A stretch of 64,000 nucleotides of DNA from Excoecaria cochinchinensis (GCA_947683425.1 CANTUQ010000101.1:29473001-29537000); one strand, 5' to 3'. Counted from the stretch's first letter, positions 46,776 to 59,294 are shown. Notes: generated by a model not told the origin, from the sequence alone. Made by a program: numbers and translations.

Positions 46776-47323
46776 TGTTGGGCACAGCGGATAAATAAAA
46801 ATAAATTAGCAGAGCAAAATATAGACACCAGCAATTTAACGTGGTTCACCCAAAACGTTTGGGTTACGTCCACGGGACAAACTCCGAAAATATTTTTTTC
46901 CACTAATAAAATTAATAGGTACAAGAGAGAAAGGCAAAACAATAATTTTGAGATAAATCCAAAATACTGGCACACAAATATTTCTCAAACTCACTATTTT
47001 GTTACTCACTTTTTAGAAAAATATCCCAAATATTTTTCTTTTTCTTCTCTCTTACTCTCTCAATCCTTTATACTTAGGATTGGAATATGTAAATTGATCT
47101 GGGAAGGCCTATTTATAGGCCTTCCAGTTTTCCTGTGGACAACTATTTCATAGCTGTCCATGATTTTATTTTCAACACGCATGGACAACTATTCCATGCA
47201 GTAGCCAATTCAAAAACCATTTGTTGCTCCTTTTTGAATTGTTTCCTTTGACTTTTCAACATTTTTTTTTCTTTCTTTCAAATGGAGTGGGCCCCACCAT
47301 GTGAAGAAAACCCACGTCCAACA
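46776..47323 (-). repeat. 5' LTR of the inserted Copia element
   Basis: Direct repeat of 42026-42573, adjoining the PBS. A consensus TATA box (TATAAATA on the minus strand) lies at 47110-47117 and would direct transcription leftwards, antisense to the receptor kinase. Confidence 0.93.
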
Positions 47324-47328
47324 ATCTT
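47324..47328. repeat. Target-site duplication ATCTT (right)
   Basis: Second copy of the duplicated target. The receptor-kinase reading continues at 47329. Confidence 0.9.
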
Positions 47329-50218
47329 CCCATGTGGGCAACTTAAGCTTTCTGAGGATATTAGATCTTCATAATAACAGCTTCAGTCAAATAATCCCTT
47401 CCAAAGTCGGCCATCTGAGAAGATTACAAGCATTATCACTAGGTGATAATTCAATTGGTGGTAAAATACCTTCCAACATATCTGGCTGCCCTAATCTTGA
47501 ATATATAGCGGTTCAAAGAAACCATCTAGTAGGACAAATCCCGGAGCTTGGCTCTTTGTCTAAGCTCCGAGTTATTGTTTTATCCGAAAACAATCTTACG
47601 GGAAGTTTCCCTTCTCTTTTGGGTAACTTGTCGTTTCTTGAAAAACTTTTTTTAGCTGATAACAATTTGGGTGGAAGGATTCCTGATTCATTGGGAAAAT
47701 TAGCAACTCTTAAGGAGTTTATTGTGCAATCTAACAACCTATCAGGAACCATTCCTCCATCACTTTACAATCTCTCTTCCATTGTTAGCTTCTCTGTTGC
47801 AGGCAATCAAATACAGGGCAATCTTCCTTTTGAATTGGGCATTACTCTTCCTAATCTTAAAGACTTCCTTATTGCCCGAAACCGATTCGCAGGATCTATA
47901 CCCATTTCGATATCCAATGCTTCCAAATTGGAACTGTTCGAAATACATGTAAACAATTTTATAGGAGAAGTGCCTCCTTTAGGAAAGCTACAACAACTTC
48001 AACGAATAAGCATTACCTTCAATCAACTTGGAAATGGAGGTATGAATGATTTAAGCTTCCTTTGCACTTTACAAAATGTCTCCAATTTAAAAGTACTGGC
48101 TATAAATGGCAATTACTTTGGAGGCGTTTTACCTGAGTGCATCTGTAACTTGTCAACAAATCTTGCAATATTAGCTGTTGATAACAACAAGATATTTGGA
48201 GGCATTCCGCTGGGGATAGGCAATCTTATTAATTTGGGTAGATTTCAAATGTGGAACAACCGACTCTCGGGTAATATCCCCTCGGCCATTGGAAAACTTC
48301 AGAAGCTAAGTATTTTGCATTTGGACCGTAACCAATTCACAGGAAATATTCCATCGTCCATAGGGAACTTAACCATGTTATCCAGGCTGACTTTACAATT
48401 CAATAGTCTGTGGGGTACAATTCCTTCAACTTTGGGTAGTTGCCAAAATTTACAATCCCTCAATCTATCCAGTAATCATCTTAGTGGTATTATACCTCCC
48501 CAAATCTTTGACCTTTCATCCTTATCGATCTATCTTGACTTGTCTCAAAATCGATTTACTGGTGCTATTCCCAACAGTATTGGGAATTTGAAAAACCTTG
48601 GCATGTTGTTTCTTCACCAGAATATTCTAGATGGGAAAATTCCAAGTAGCCTGAGCAGTTGCATAAGGTTGGAAATCTTGAACTTACAGGGCAATTCCTT
48701 ACAAGGGACTATTCCTGCATCTTTGAGCTCATTGAGAGGTCTTCAATATGTAGATCTTTCTCACAATAATTTTTCTGGCCAAATACCTGAATTTTTAGCT
48801 ACCTTGGTGCTATTGCTTTATTTGAACTTATCTTTTAATAATCTTGAAGGCCTTGTGCCAACAGGTGGTGTGTTCAAGAATGCAAGTGCTATCTCAATCA
48901 CAGGGAATATTAAGCTTTGTGGAGGAATGCCTGAATTCAACTTGCCAACATGTAACTTACAAAAATCCACTAACAGACCGTTATTAAGGGCCATTGCTGC
49001 TACTCTAGCAGGGCTTTGCGCTGCATTCTTGTTGGTTTTTGTTGTGCTTTTCTTAAGATTCAGGAAAATTAATTGGAGGAGGCATGCTCCATCTCCCGAA
49101 AATTCAATTTCTACGGTATCTTATAAAAACCTCCATGATGCCACTGGTGGCTTTTCCTCTACAAATTTAATTGGTGGGGGAAGTTTTGGCTCTGTATATA
49201 AAGGAATTCTTGGCGAAAGTGAGCAGTTTGTTGCTATTAAAGTCTTTCGCCTCGAACATCTTGGAGCAACAAGAAGCTTTCTGGCTGAATGTCATGCCCT
49301 CAGAAATATCAGACATAGGAATCTTGTTAAAGTGCTGACAGCCTGTTCGAGTATCGATTATCAGGGAAATGATTTCAAGGCTTTGGTGTATGAATTCATG
49401 GTTAATGGAAGCCTACAAGAATGGTTGCATCCAAGTAATGGAGTGGATGGAAATCAAGAAGTTGCAAAGAATTTAAGTCTTTCTCAAAGGCTAAGTATTG
49501 CAATTGATGTTGCTTCAGCACTTGATTATCTCCATCATCACTGTGAAGCTTCAATAGTTCATTGCGATCTGAAGCCAAGCAATGTTCTTCTTGACGATGA
49601 ATTGACTGCACATATTAGTGATTTTGGCCTGGCAAAATTCCTTTCGGAGGACATTCACACTTTTTCTGATCAATCAAGTTCAGTTGGATTGAGAGGTACC
49701 ATTGGCTATGCTCCTCCAGGCAAGTGTATTTTTGTTCTGATCAATCAAAGTTCAGGATTTGACTGTTATTCAATTATTGTAAATGATTTTCTTTAGTAAT
49801 GGTTTGCATTTATGCAGAGTATGGCCTGGGACAAGAAATATCGGCATGTGGTGACGTATATAGCTATGGAATTCTGTTGCTGGAGATTTTCACAGGGAAA
49901 AGGCCAACAACAGAAATGTTTAAAGATGGTTGGAGCCTTCATGAATATGCCAAATCAGCTTTGCCAGATGGAATATTGAATATATTAGATCCAATTCTCC
50001 TGCAGGACTTAGATGAATCAGAACCCAGTAGCAACGACACCTGCGAGCAAAATCTGAAAAACATTGGAACTGGTAGAATTAAAGAATGCTTGATTTCCAT
50101 AATTGCAGCTGGAGTGGGTTGTTCTGTTGAAATGCCTAGTGAGAGAATGAAAATCAACGACGTTAGTATGAATCTCTCTTCTATAAGAAACAAGCTCCTC
50201 AAAGTTGGTCGATGTTAA

Positions 50219-50780
50219 TGCTGAAACTGTGTTATCAAATAACATAATGTTTCCTTTTTCTATATTATATCTTAAAAATTTTCTATATCATCTTCATAAC
50301 AGCTAACTAATGGAATACCAAGGCCTATATCCACTTAATCAACGAATTCTGAAACGACAAAAGTCATCTTTCTTTATTCACTTTCACAATTCGAGTCTAA
50401 AAGAAATTTTAGTTGTTACTATTATTTTTTCAAAACTAAAACATAACTAATATTATGGGATTCGATGATTGTTAAGAAAATGTTGAATACGAATAAAATA
50501 TTAAATTCCAATTGTATCAAATAAAAATACATGCTCTCAATATCGAAATAAATTCTGAAAAAAAAATATTTGTAAATTTAGTTTCAATTTCTAGTTAATT
50601 TTTACAGGTGCTTTAAATAACACATAGTGAATATTTGATATCTTTTTATTTGGATTTACAGTATTATTAATTTATGACTCAAATTTGTCACATCATTTTG
50701 AGGCTATATTAATTAATTTAGGAAAAACTGTGTAATATATAGGTTGGATCAGGCCGGACTTAGATTTTCAATTTATTTTA
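50219..50780. other. 3' UTR and intergenic region
   Basis: AT-rich sequence after the broken receptor kinase. Nothing else recognisable before the repeat that begins near 50781. Confidence 0.45.
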
Positions 50781-51019
50781 GGGCTATTTACACAATTATA
50801 CACATAAAAAACAAAAATAACAAAAAAGAATACGCACACCACAATATTTCAAATATGTAACATTTTAAACTTTTAATTTCATTCATGCAAACTTTTTTTA
50901 CAAAAATGACACTTTTATATAACATCAAAACAAAAAACTCTATTTCGTTTCACTTTCCCATTTTATTTCCCCCGTCTCACTTTCTTGTTCCCTTTCCCTA
51001 CGCCTACTCTTGCTTTCTA

Positions 51020-51169
51020 CCCATTTTCAGATCACCGGTGATTTCCTTCTTGTCCGCCGGCACTCCTAATCCAGGCCATCAACTCTCCCTCGCTTTCGAT
51101 TTGGAGACCGCCGATACTCTTCTCGACCACCGCCTACTCTCCTTCTCCACAGATCTGCTCCACAGGTTA
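51020..51169 (+). pseudogene. Possible captured exon of unknown origin
   Basis: A less AT-rich island in otherwise AT-rich repeat sequence is open on the plus strand and reads protein-like text (TPNPGHQLSLAFDLETADTL, then LLDHRLLSFSTDLLHR), ending at a good donor (CCACAG/GTTATT). No family recognised. Confidence 0.25.
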
Positions 51170-51854
51170 TTTTCCTCTTTTTTTTTCTCTCTCTCTCTCT
51201 CTGGTGCTTAAGCTTGAAGTCGGAATCAATTTTTGAAATATTTTATTTGGTTGCTGATAAAATGAATTTTGTTTGTTTTCCGTTTTCCTGGATTTTAACT
51301 CACAGCATTATACTAGTTTGTATTCATTCCGTTTCCTAACGTGTATTTTTCACATGGTTTCCTTAGTGTTTTAGGCTTAGGTTTATTATTTTACTTCTAT
51401 TCTCAAACATTTTTGCGTTTGAATGTTCATTTATGTGTAGTCTGAGCACAATGGTGGTGGATTTGACATAGTATAATGAATCCAGTCATGATTAATATTT
51501 TTCTCGATTCATTTGTATCTTTGAAGTCCTTGGATTTTGTATTGCATTTTGTGAATAGTGGGTAGACTGTTAAACTCTATCTATATTTCTGCTCCAATCA
51601 AAATTAAATAGATCATTAACTGAATAATATATAATGATGGAAGTACAACTCAATATAGTAATACAATTAAAAATAATCAAACTCAATTAATAGCAAACCT
51701 ATAATCATACAATCACTGAACCAAAATACAAAATTTTCAATTGACAGAGACCCAAAAAATACAAAAAGATAAATGGCATGCCACTGATGTGTACTAGTAA
51801 ATTAAGTAAAAGAAACAAAGGCATGACCAATAATGTGAGAGATGAGAAAAGTGA

Positions 51855-52153
51855 TCAAGGGGAAGATGGAGCTGGTGGTGGAGAAAAGAAAGGAATGGAT
51901 GGAATTGTGGTTGGAATAGTGGGGATTGAGGGCATTGGAGGGAAACTGAGTTTTGGAGCATTAGGCATTGCGCGGAAGTTTGGATGTGGTGGCAGAGATT
52001 GTTATGTGTTTGGTATAGTTGGCAATGTGGGTTGGGAAGAGATGGAATGCTTGGCGGCATTTGCAAAAGATTGTGAGCTATTACTCCTTCATCTATGCTT
52101 GAAAATATTAAAGCATTGAAAATAACTGAGCACAAAAGGTTTGAATTAGTCAT
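51855..52153 (-). pseudogene. Short proline-rich cell-wall protein (PELPK-like), broken
   Basis: On the minus strand the frame starts with a signal-peptide-like segment (LCSVIFNALIFSSIDEGV), then the mature start HNLLQMPPSIPSLPN, and then, after a one-base loss near 52045, Pro-rich text (TLPTIPNT, KLSFPPMPSIPTIPTTIPS, FFSPPPAPSSP) to TGA at 51857-51855. One in-frame TAA follows TIPNT. Small secreted proteins with a conserved LLQ after the signal peptide and PxLPxIP repeats are a known plant family related to cell-wall Pro-rich proteins. Here one frameshift and one stop make it a pseudogene, perhaps carried by the surrounding repeat. Confidence 0.6.
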
Positions 52154-52359
52154 TCTGAATTGGAGAGTATTACTTTACTCAGCTTAGCTAAAAAAGACCA
52201 AACGAAAGGAGTTTAATGGATTTGAGTATGATAGAAATGAAGGGTATTTTGGTTTGTATGGAGTATGGTTTTTGTATTTTTGTTAGTTCAACTTCATGGC
52301 ATTGAAAATACCATCGTATATATGTTGACTATTATTGTTTTTGTTGGCTAACTAATTGA

Positions 52360-52360
52360 A

Positions 52361-52408
<48 letters not shown>
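52360..52408. repeat. (AAT)n microsatellite
   Basis: About 16 uninterrupted AAT/ATA units. Confidence 0.9.
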
Positions 52409-52409
<1 letters not shown>

Positions 52410-53013
52410 TTGGATTGGTAATTTAGGTAGTTTGAGTTGATTTTCACAAGAAAGAGGAAAATTATAAAAACACTAATCTTATATATATCTAGAATATCCC
52501 TTGTTGTGGGATTTAATGGGTTTAGAGAAGCGGACTTGTGATGGAGAAGGGTAATTGGCCTTTTACAATTTGATCATAAAAAAGTACGTTTAAGTAATCT
52601 TATTTTTTCAATTCAACCATTAAATAAAATTACAAGTTAATTGGTTCACCTATAATAAAATATTATATATATATATAATAACTGTACATATCAATGTCAA
52701 ACAACACCTAAGCTTTGGAATTAATAAACTATAATTTAATGGCACTATTCTGAAAAATGGGTGCCAGATTTCAAGTTGGAGTCAGAATTAGACCCTTTGT
52801 ATAAAAATAATAAAAGAATATTTATATAACATGCAGAAGGTAACTTTTACCATTTTCACTTTATAGCCAATATCACTTAATAATATGATGTAGGTAGTAA
52901 AGCTTTCAAGATACTGTTTTATGAAGATAAATTCATGGATTTAGCAGAATAAGAAAGGAACATGAAAATGTAAGTTGAACTTGCATTTAAGAAAAAAAAA
53001 CATAGATGAAATC

Positions 53014-54424
53014 AAAATATACATGTAGTATATGCATAATATATTTTTACTATATGCATTATATATGTCTAGTATACGCATAATATACATCTAGTATACC
53101 AACCATATTCATCTAGTATACATTTAGTTTACGCATAATATACGTCACGTTTAGTTTATGTATAATATACATCTAGTATATGCACTATATACATTTAATA
53201 TACGCATAATATATATCTAGTATACGCATTATATACATCTAATATACGTATAATATACATCTAGCATAATAACAATATTCATCTAGTACATATCTAGTAT
53301 ACGCATAATATACATATAGTAAACATCTGGTATACTTACTATATACATCTAATATACGCATAATATACATTTAGTAAACATCTAGTATACGCATTATATA
53401 CGTCTAGTATACACATTATATACGTCTAGTATACCAACAATATTCATATAGTACACATATATTTAGTAAACATCTGGTATACACACTATATACATTTAGT
53501 ATACGCATAATATACATTTAGTATACGCATTATATACGTCTAGTATACGCATTATATACGTCTAGTAAACATCTAGTATACGCATTATATACATCTAGTA
53601 TACGCATAATATACATCTAGTATACCAACAATATTCATTTAGTTCACATTTATTATACGTATAATATACATCTAGTATACTTACTATATACATCTAGTAT
53701 GCCAATAATATACATCTAGTATACGTATTATATACGTCTAGTATATGCATTATATACGTCTAGTATACCAACAATATTCATATAGTACACATATATCTAG
53801 TAAACATCTGGTATACACACTATATACATTTAGTATACGCATAATATACATTTAATATACGCATTATATACGTCTAGTATACACATTATATACGTCTAAT
53901 ATACGCATAATATACACCTAATAAACATCTAGAATACGCATAATATACATCTAGTATACCCATTATATACGTCTAGTATACGTATAATATACATCTAATA
54001 TACCAACAATATTCATTTAGTACACATTTATTATACGCATAATATACATCTAGTAAACATCCAGTATACTTACTATATACATCTAGTATACCAACAATAT
54101 ACATCTAGTATACGTATTATATACGTCTAGTATACGCATAATATACATCTAGTATACCAACAATATTAATCTAGTACACATCTAGCATACGCATAATATA
54201 TATCTAGTAAACATTTAGTATACGCACTATATATATCTAGTATACATATAATATACATCTAGTATACGCATTATATATGTCTAATATATGCATAATATAC
54301 ATCTAATATACAAATAATATTAATCTAGTACACATCTAGTATACGCATAATATACATCAAATACACATCTAGTAAATGCATAATATACATCTAGTTTACA
54401 AATAATATACATCAAGTGCACATC
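53014..54424 (+). repeat. 11-bp minisatellite array, about 128 monomers
   Basis: Monomers of 11 bp alternate between ATCTAGTATAC and GCATAATATAC, with variants such as CAACAATATTC, ATCTAGTACAC and ATCTAGTAAAC. Higher-order blocks of several monomers recur (for example ...CCAACAATATTCAT...). Two monomers make a 22-bp unit. The array at 58054-59294 consists of the reverse complement of the same monomers. Confidence 0.95.
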
Positions 54425-55539
54425 TAATTTTTTTCACTTTGTTTCTTAACTGGAATTACACTGAAATTATGGATCATGAACTGAATTCCTTGTTTAATTC
54501 AGCATTTTGGTTAATGAATTGTTTAATTACTTTTGTTGGTTTCTGAGACAATTTAGTTAAAAGGCGTGGTTTGATAATGAAATCCTTGGCCGATCTGACC
54601 TATAAGAAACTAAAAAAATTATTAAATATTCTAGAATTAAATAAAATAATAATTAGGTAAAATGTGTAAGACGTGATAAATTAGTGAAATGAAAATAGTA
54701 CTTAAAAATGTCATTATACACTTGGTAGTTAAGATGAACCGATGATATTAAGTGATGTGGCAATGAGGGTGTGATATACACTCCAAAAGAAAGTGAAACT
54801 CTTATTTGCAGATAGTCTTCTTCTCCCGTTGAATTTTGGATTCTCTCCAAGTCTTTCACCATTGATGCATGGAACAAACACAATTTCACGTTATTCATAT
54901 CTCTCTTGATTATTTAAGGAATTGTAACCAATGAAATTGCAATACTTGATGAAGAATTGAAGTATTGGAAAATCTAGAAGTTTTGAAACTGCAAAAAAGA
55001 ATAATAAAAAAAAAAGGTAGAAAGCATCGGAAATTATAACGTTTAAAACATTATTATTAAGTCGAATGCCTTTGTAACCTGCGAATTAGTAGAAAAAGAT
55101 GTATTTCTGAGTGTTTTTAATAATTTTTTACTAGTAAATAATGAACCTATTTTTCTAATTACATTTTTGGAAGCAAGCTGGAATTTAAACTCTTATTAAT
55201 TGAAAAAATTGTTAGATTTTTAACTGTTTAAATTGAATGTGATTATCAAATAAAGAATTTTTGATTTTTCTATAAATTTCGTTAATATAGAACACGTATT
55301 ATTTAGAAAGAATTGAGAAAATTTTAAGGAACATAATTATTTTTTATTTATGAGAGCCTTGTTATTTGAATTTTGTGATTGTGAGAGCTTATGTTTTGTT
55401 AAGTTGAGGTTGCAATTTGATTATGTAATATATTTAAACAGGATGTATAATTATGAAAGGAAAATTTAAAAAGTGGTATTTTTGAAAGAAAAGTTTAAAA
55501 AGTTATATTTTTGAAATAAAATCTAAAAAAGTGACATTT
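54425..55539. other. AT-rich right part of repeat A
   Basis: No coding sequence is supported. From about 55400 the subterminal repeats of the element right end appear. Confidence 0.4.
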
Positions 55540-56534
55540 GGAGTAATTTCCTCTAATTATACAAAAAAAATAAAAATAACAAAAAAAAACAATCATTTTT
55601 CACAATATTTCAAATATAAAACAGTTAAAATCTTAATTTCATTTATACCATTTTTTTTAACAAAAGTATCATCTTTATCTCACTTCCCTATTTTCTCTTT
55701 CTTTACTTTCCCGTTTCTTCTTGGCTCACCTCGCCTCGCCGCCGCCCCTCACTTCTTCCTTGCTTCTGCCTCACCACACCGCCACCTCTCACCTCTTCCG
55801 TGCTTCTGCCTGGCGTTCGCCTCGCCTCCGCCATAATTACAGAGACTATCCATATGAGAAAAAGAACCATAAGCTCCTTGAAATCAATCATGTTTATCTT
55901 TGAAAGCTTTGTTGAGTATAGATTGATTTGTATCCGTTTATATAAGAGAAGCCCTTTCTTGTAGAGGGATTCCAAATGATTGATTGCATAGAAAACAAAA
56001 CAGATTTTTGAAAACTTTTTTCCCTTATGACTTGCAGTGTTTGTTTTCTTCTATCATAACCATTTCAATATACTCATAAGTAAAAAACTCAAAACAATTG
56101 TTTTGTTGACTGGGTCCATGATGGATATATTCATACCCCTTCTGCATATTATATTACAAATAGTAATTAGATTATACAATCAAGCAATGGGTTTTTGGCC
56201 GGCAACACTAATTTAGTACAAGGCTTGTGATCATTGGTTGGCCATAGAGTTGAAAGATATAATAGAATTTTTTGGGCATATCATAATTTATTTTTTTGTA
56301 CCAACTTGATTTGCATTTGTCTTACTTTCTGTTAATCTGCAAGAATATTTTAAATACTTGTTTTGCGGTCTGGAAATGGTTCAGGTCACCATTTATAAAA
56401 TGTTTTATTATTTATAAAATGATGCTCTTTTCATGTGTGATCCCATCTGTTCATTCTCATAACCAGTGGATTTGGCTTATCATTAACATCTCTTTATTCC
56501 AAATTAACTATATCAGAAGCTAACCAATTGCAGA

Positions 56535-56741
56535 ATGATCCCTTCTTATTCTTCATTTTATGGTGAAAGGCTTGCTACATGGAGTAAGAATTTAGGCAGC
56601 AATTTCGGTGTTCCAATTAAAGAAATTAAGAACAGAATTGATCTGGCTCTCACTTCATTTGCTAATGACAGTTTGATCGTTTCTTTGAAATCTGAACTTA
56701 ATACTCTCTTAACACAAGAAATTATCTATTGGAAACAATAA
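56535..56741 (+). pseudogene. Small ORF resembling a plant LINE ORF2 linker
   Basis: A 68-codon open frame reads ERLATWSKNLGSNFGVPIKE and ends LLTQEIIYWKQ before TAA. The pattern resembles the linker between endonuclease and reverse transcriptase in plant LINEs (W..K.FG.....I..., then L..EE.YWKQ). An acceptor-like TTGCAG precedes it. It is too short to be functional and could be a fragment or coincidence. Confidence 0.3.
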
Positions 56742-57837
56742 ATATATTAAGTATTCTTTTTTTTTTTAGTTCTATTTTTTGGATACTGATGTTGTAGATT
56801 ATACATATGTAGTTGTCATGGATTGTACACAGCACAATTATGCTTTAAAAATTAAGTTTTTTCATGTAAATTTTGATAATTTTTGGTTTTGATTTCAACC
56901 AATTTTTATTTGCTGAACTTGGTTTGTTATGTCATTTTGATATGGATGGTTGAGCTGTAATTGGCTGTAATGAATGTACAAGGATTTTCATGAGACCTGA
57001 AATATTTCAAATGGGTAGGTTATGCTGTTGTACGAATAACACCCTGTAGGCTAGACTTATATCTAAACAGACTAAATTGTTCTAGTTGATGAACCACAGT
57101 GTAAGCTTGACTCAAGTGACAAGATCTACTTGACTTTCTGTTGTTTGATCTATGTGAGCCTCATAACTTGTGGATTGTCATGCAATAAAAGATTAGGTGT
57201 TGTTTGAATCACACTATTAAAATAATTTGTTCTCCAAAAAGCTTGTAGTTGTGGTGAAATGCATACATCGTTTTATATGCACTGCCTTTCTGGCCTGAAA
57301 CAGAATATTGAAATTTCTTTTTCAGTTATGCTTTTTCTTTTTTATTCTAGTTTATTTATTTTGCTAGGATGATAAAATAAGTTCTGGAAGTTGATTTAAT
57401 CTTATTCAATTTTCTTCTCTGATTTCCAAAATCAATTGAATAATATTTTTCATATGCTCAGTTTCCAGGCTTGAGGGGTTTCTTTCAAGTAGGGATCAGT
57501 CTTATCAAGATCTTATTGAGGAGTAAGGCAGCAATTACAGCAGATATCACTATTTGTTACCCATTGCTGTTCACTAGCAGTGAAGCTAAAATTCTTATGA
57601 AAGTAATTCTATCTTACATACTTTGCTCATTACTCACACTAAATTGATATTTTTGATATTGCTCAAAAAAAATTACTGAGAATAAATGTTTGGCCACTGA
57701 TCTTGAAAGAATGGAGAATCAAACATTACATCTCAAGTTCCTATAAACGTGAACCGCATCAAGTTACCATAAATATGAGCCACATTCAATGACCATACTA
57801 TGAATATTATCCTCCAATATGATCCTTACATTAGGTT

Positions 57838-58026
57838 TTAACCAAGACAAACATTTGGATCTTCTTCATCAGAGTCAAATTCAACCTGCAAACATTTATA
57901 ATCATAAATAGCTACATTAGATGCAGTTGATGTTTGGCACCTAACTGGCTTCTTGCACAATAGAGCCATGATACAAATGCTAAAACTGAATATTGCCTCA
58001 ATATCCATAACAATATGAACGATCAA
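57838..58026 (-). other. Possible exon or small ORF, minus strand
   Basis: The minus strand is open over 62 codons and ends VEFDSDEEDPNVCLG then TAA. A TTTGCAG acceptor precedes the acidic C-terminal part. It is not recognised; it could be a captured terminal exon like the PAD4 piece nearby. Confidence 0.2.
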
Positions 58027-58053
58027 TCTGGAAAGAACACTTACATTTTCATT

Positions 58054-59294
58054 GTGCGTATAGTAGATATATATAGTACGTATACTATATGTGTACTAAA
58101 TGTGTACTAGATGTATATTATGCGTATACTAGATGTATATAGTGCGTATATTAGATGTATACTAGATGTATATAGTACGCATACTATATGTGTACTAAAT
58201 GTATATTGTGCATATACTAGATGTTTACTAGATGTATATTATGCGTATACTAGATGTATGTAGTACGTATACTATATGTGTATTAGATATACATTGTGCG
58301 TATAGTAGATATATATAGTACGTATACTATATGTGTACTAGATGTATATTATGCGTATACTAGATGTGTACTAGATGTATATTACGCGTATACTAGATGT
58401 ATATAGTGCGTATATTAGATGTATACTAGATGTATATAGTACGTATATAAGATGTATATAATGCGAATACTAGATGTGTACTAGATGTAAATTATGCATA
58501 TATTAGATGTATATAGTGTGTATACTATATGTGTACTAGATATATATTGTGCATATACTAAATGTGTAATAAATGTATATAATACGTATATAAAATGTAT
58601 ATAGTGCGCATACTAAATGTGTACTAGATGTATATTATGAGTATATTAGTTGTATACTAGATGTATATTGTGCGTATACTATATGTTTACTAGATATATA
58701 TTATACGTATACTAGATGTATATAGTACGTATACTAGATGTATATTAGATATATATTGTGCGTATACTAGATGTATATAGCGCGTATACTAGATGTGTAC
58801 TAGATGTATATTGCGCGTATACTAGATGTATATAGTGCGTATACTAGATGCGTACTAGATGTATATAGTGCGTATATAAGATGTATATAGGGCGTATACT
58901 AGACATATATTGCGTATATTAGATGTGTACTATATATATATTGTGCATATACTAAATATATATAGTGCATATATTAGATGTATACTAGATATATATTATG
59001 CGTATATTAGATGTATATAATATGTATACTAGATGTATATCGTGCGTCTACTAGATGTGTATTAGATGTATATCGTACGTATACTAGATGTATATAGTAC
59101 GTATATTAGATGTGTACTAAACATATATAGTGCGTATACTAGATGTGTACTAAATGTATATTATACGTATACTAGATATATATAGTGCGAATACTAGATG
59201 TATATTATACGTATACTAGATGTATACAGTGCGTATACTACATGTATATTATACATATACTAGATGTATATAGTGTGTATACTAAATGTATATA
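58054..59294 (-). repeat. Inverted 11-bp minisatellite array, about 113 monomers
   Basis: Monomers GTATACTAGAT and GTATATTATGC, with variants such as GTATATAGTGC, GTATATAGTAC and GTGTACTAGAT, are exact reverse complements of those at 53014-54424. The arrays face each other across 3.6 kb. Confidence 0.95.

Larger units (their letters stand above)
42026..47323 (-). mobile_element. Copia LTR retrotransposon inserted in the receptor-kinase exon, 5.3 kb
   Basis: LTRs of 548 bp (42026-42573 and 46776-47323) flank a minus-strand gag-pol. ATCTT is duplicated at 42021-42025 and 47324-47328. The PBS (TGGTATCAGAGTC, 46761-46773) and PPT (GAAAGGGGGAG, 42577-42587) are in place. The compact size, short LTRs and single gag-pol frame differ from the Sirevirus element at 4.1 kb and suggest the Tork/TNT1-like side of Copia, judged from the integrase and RT motifs. 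I count about 17 substitutions between the LTRs (about 3%), so this insertion is several times older than the Sirevirus one. The left LTR has lost its terminal TG (it reads TA). Confidence 0.96.
41734..50218 (+). pseudogene. LRR-XII receptor-like kinase split by a Copia insertion
   Basis: Coding sequence lies in three blocks: 41734-42025, 47329-49719 and 49818-50218. With the retrotransposon and one copy of its ATCTT target duplication left out they total 1,028 codons, in phase and without a stop. The order is signal peptide, LRRNT cap (FCHWQGVRCS), about two dozen LRRs, a paired-Cys cap (LCGGMPEFNLPTC), a transmembrane helix near 49010-49060 and a Ser/Thr kinase. The kinase has GGGSFGSVYKG, VAIK, HCDLKPSN and DFG; Cys before the catalytic Asp makes it non-RD, as in FLS2/EFR/Xa21-type immune receptors. 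The single intron (49720-49817) has a GC donor (CCAG/GCAAGT). As read, the gene cannot make a full receptor. The ORF right of the element lacks a signal peptide. Confidence 0.92.
50781..55553. mobile_element. Candidate Mutator-like element A with gene fragments and minisatellite
   Basis: The left end (GGGCTATTTACACAATTATA... to about 51000) is shared, with divergence, by the sequence starting near 55540. The right end, with subterminal units such as CAAAAATA(T/C)(A/C)ACTTTTTAAA on the minus strand and finishing GGAGTAATTTCCTC, is shared by 60400-60527. That makes two neighbouring related repeats of 4.8 and 5.0 kb. Contents: a possible captured exon (51020-51170), a proline-rich-protein pseudogene (51855-52153), an (AAT)n run and an 11-bp minisatellite array. 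No transposase is seen. A Pack-MULE is the best explanation; exact ends and target duplications were not established. Confidence 0.4.

Noticed and set aside
47301..49796. Separate shorter receptor kinase starting within the LTR
   Set aside because: The first codons come from the LTR and give no signal peptide; the true 5' part is at 41734-42025.
51794..52119. Plus-strand 113-codon Gly-rich ORF
   Set aside because: It is the antisense of the proline-rich pseudogene, and its Gly/Ile pattern is explained by complementing the Pro codons.
53014..59294. CRISPR-like spacing in the two arrays
   Set aside because: Monomers are 11 bp and contiguous with no unique spacers; this is a eukaryotic minisatellite.
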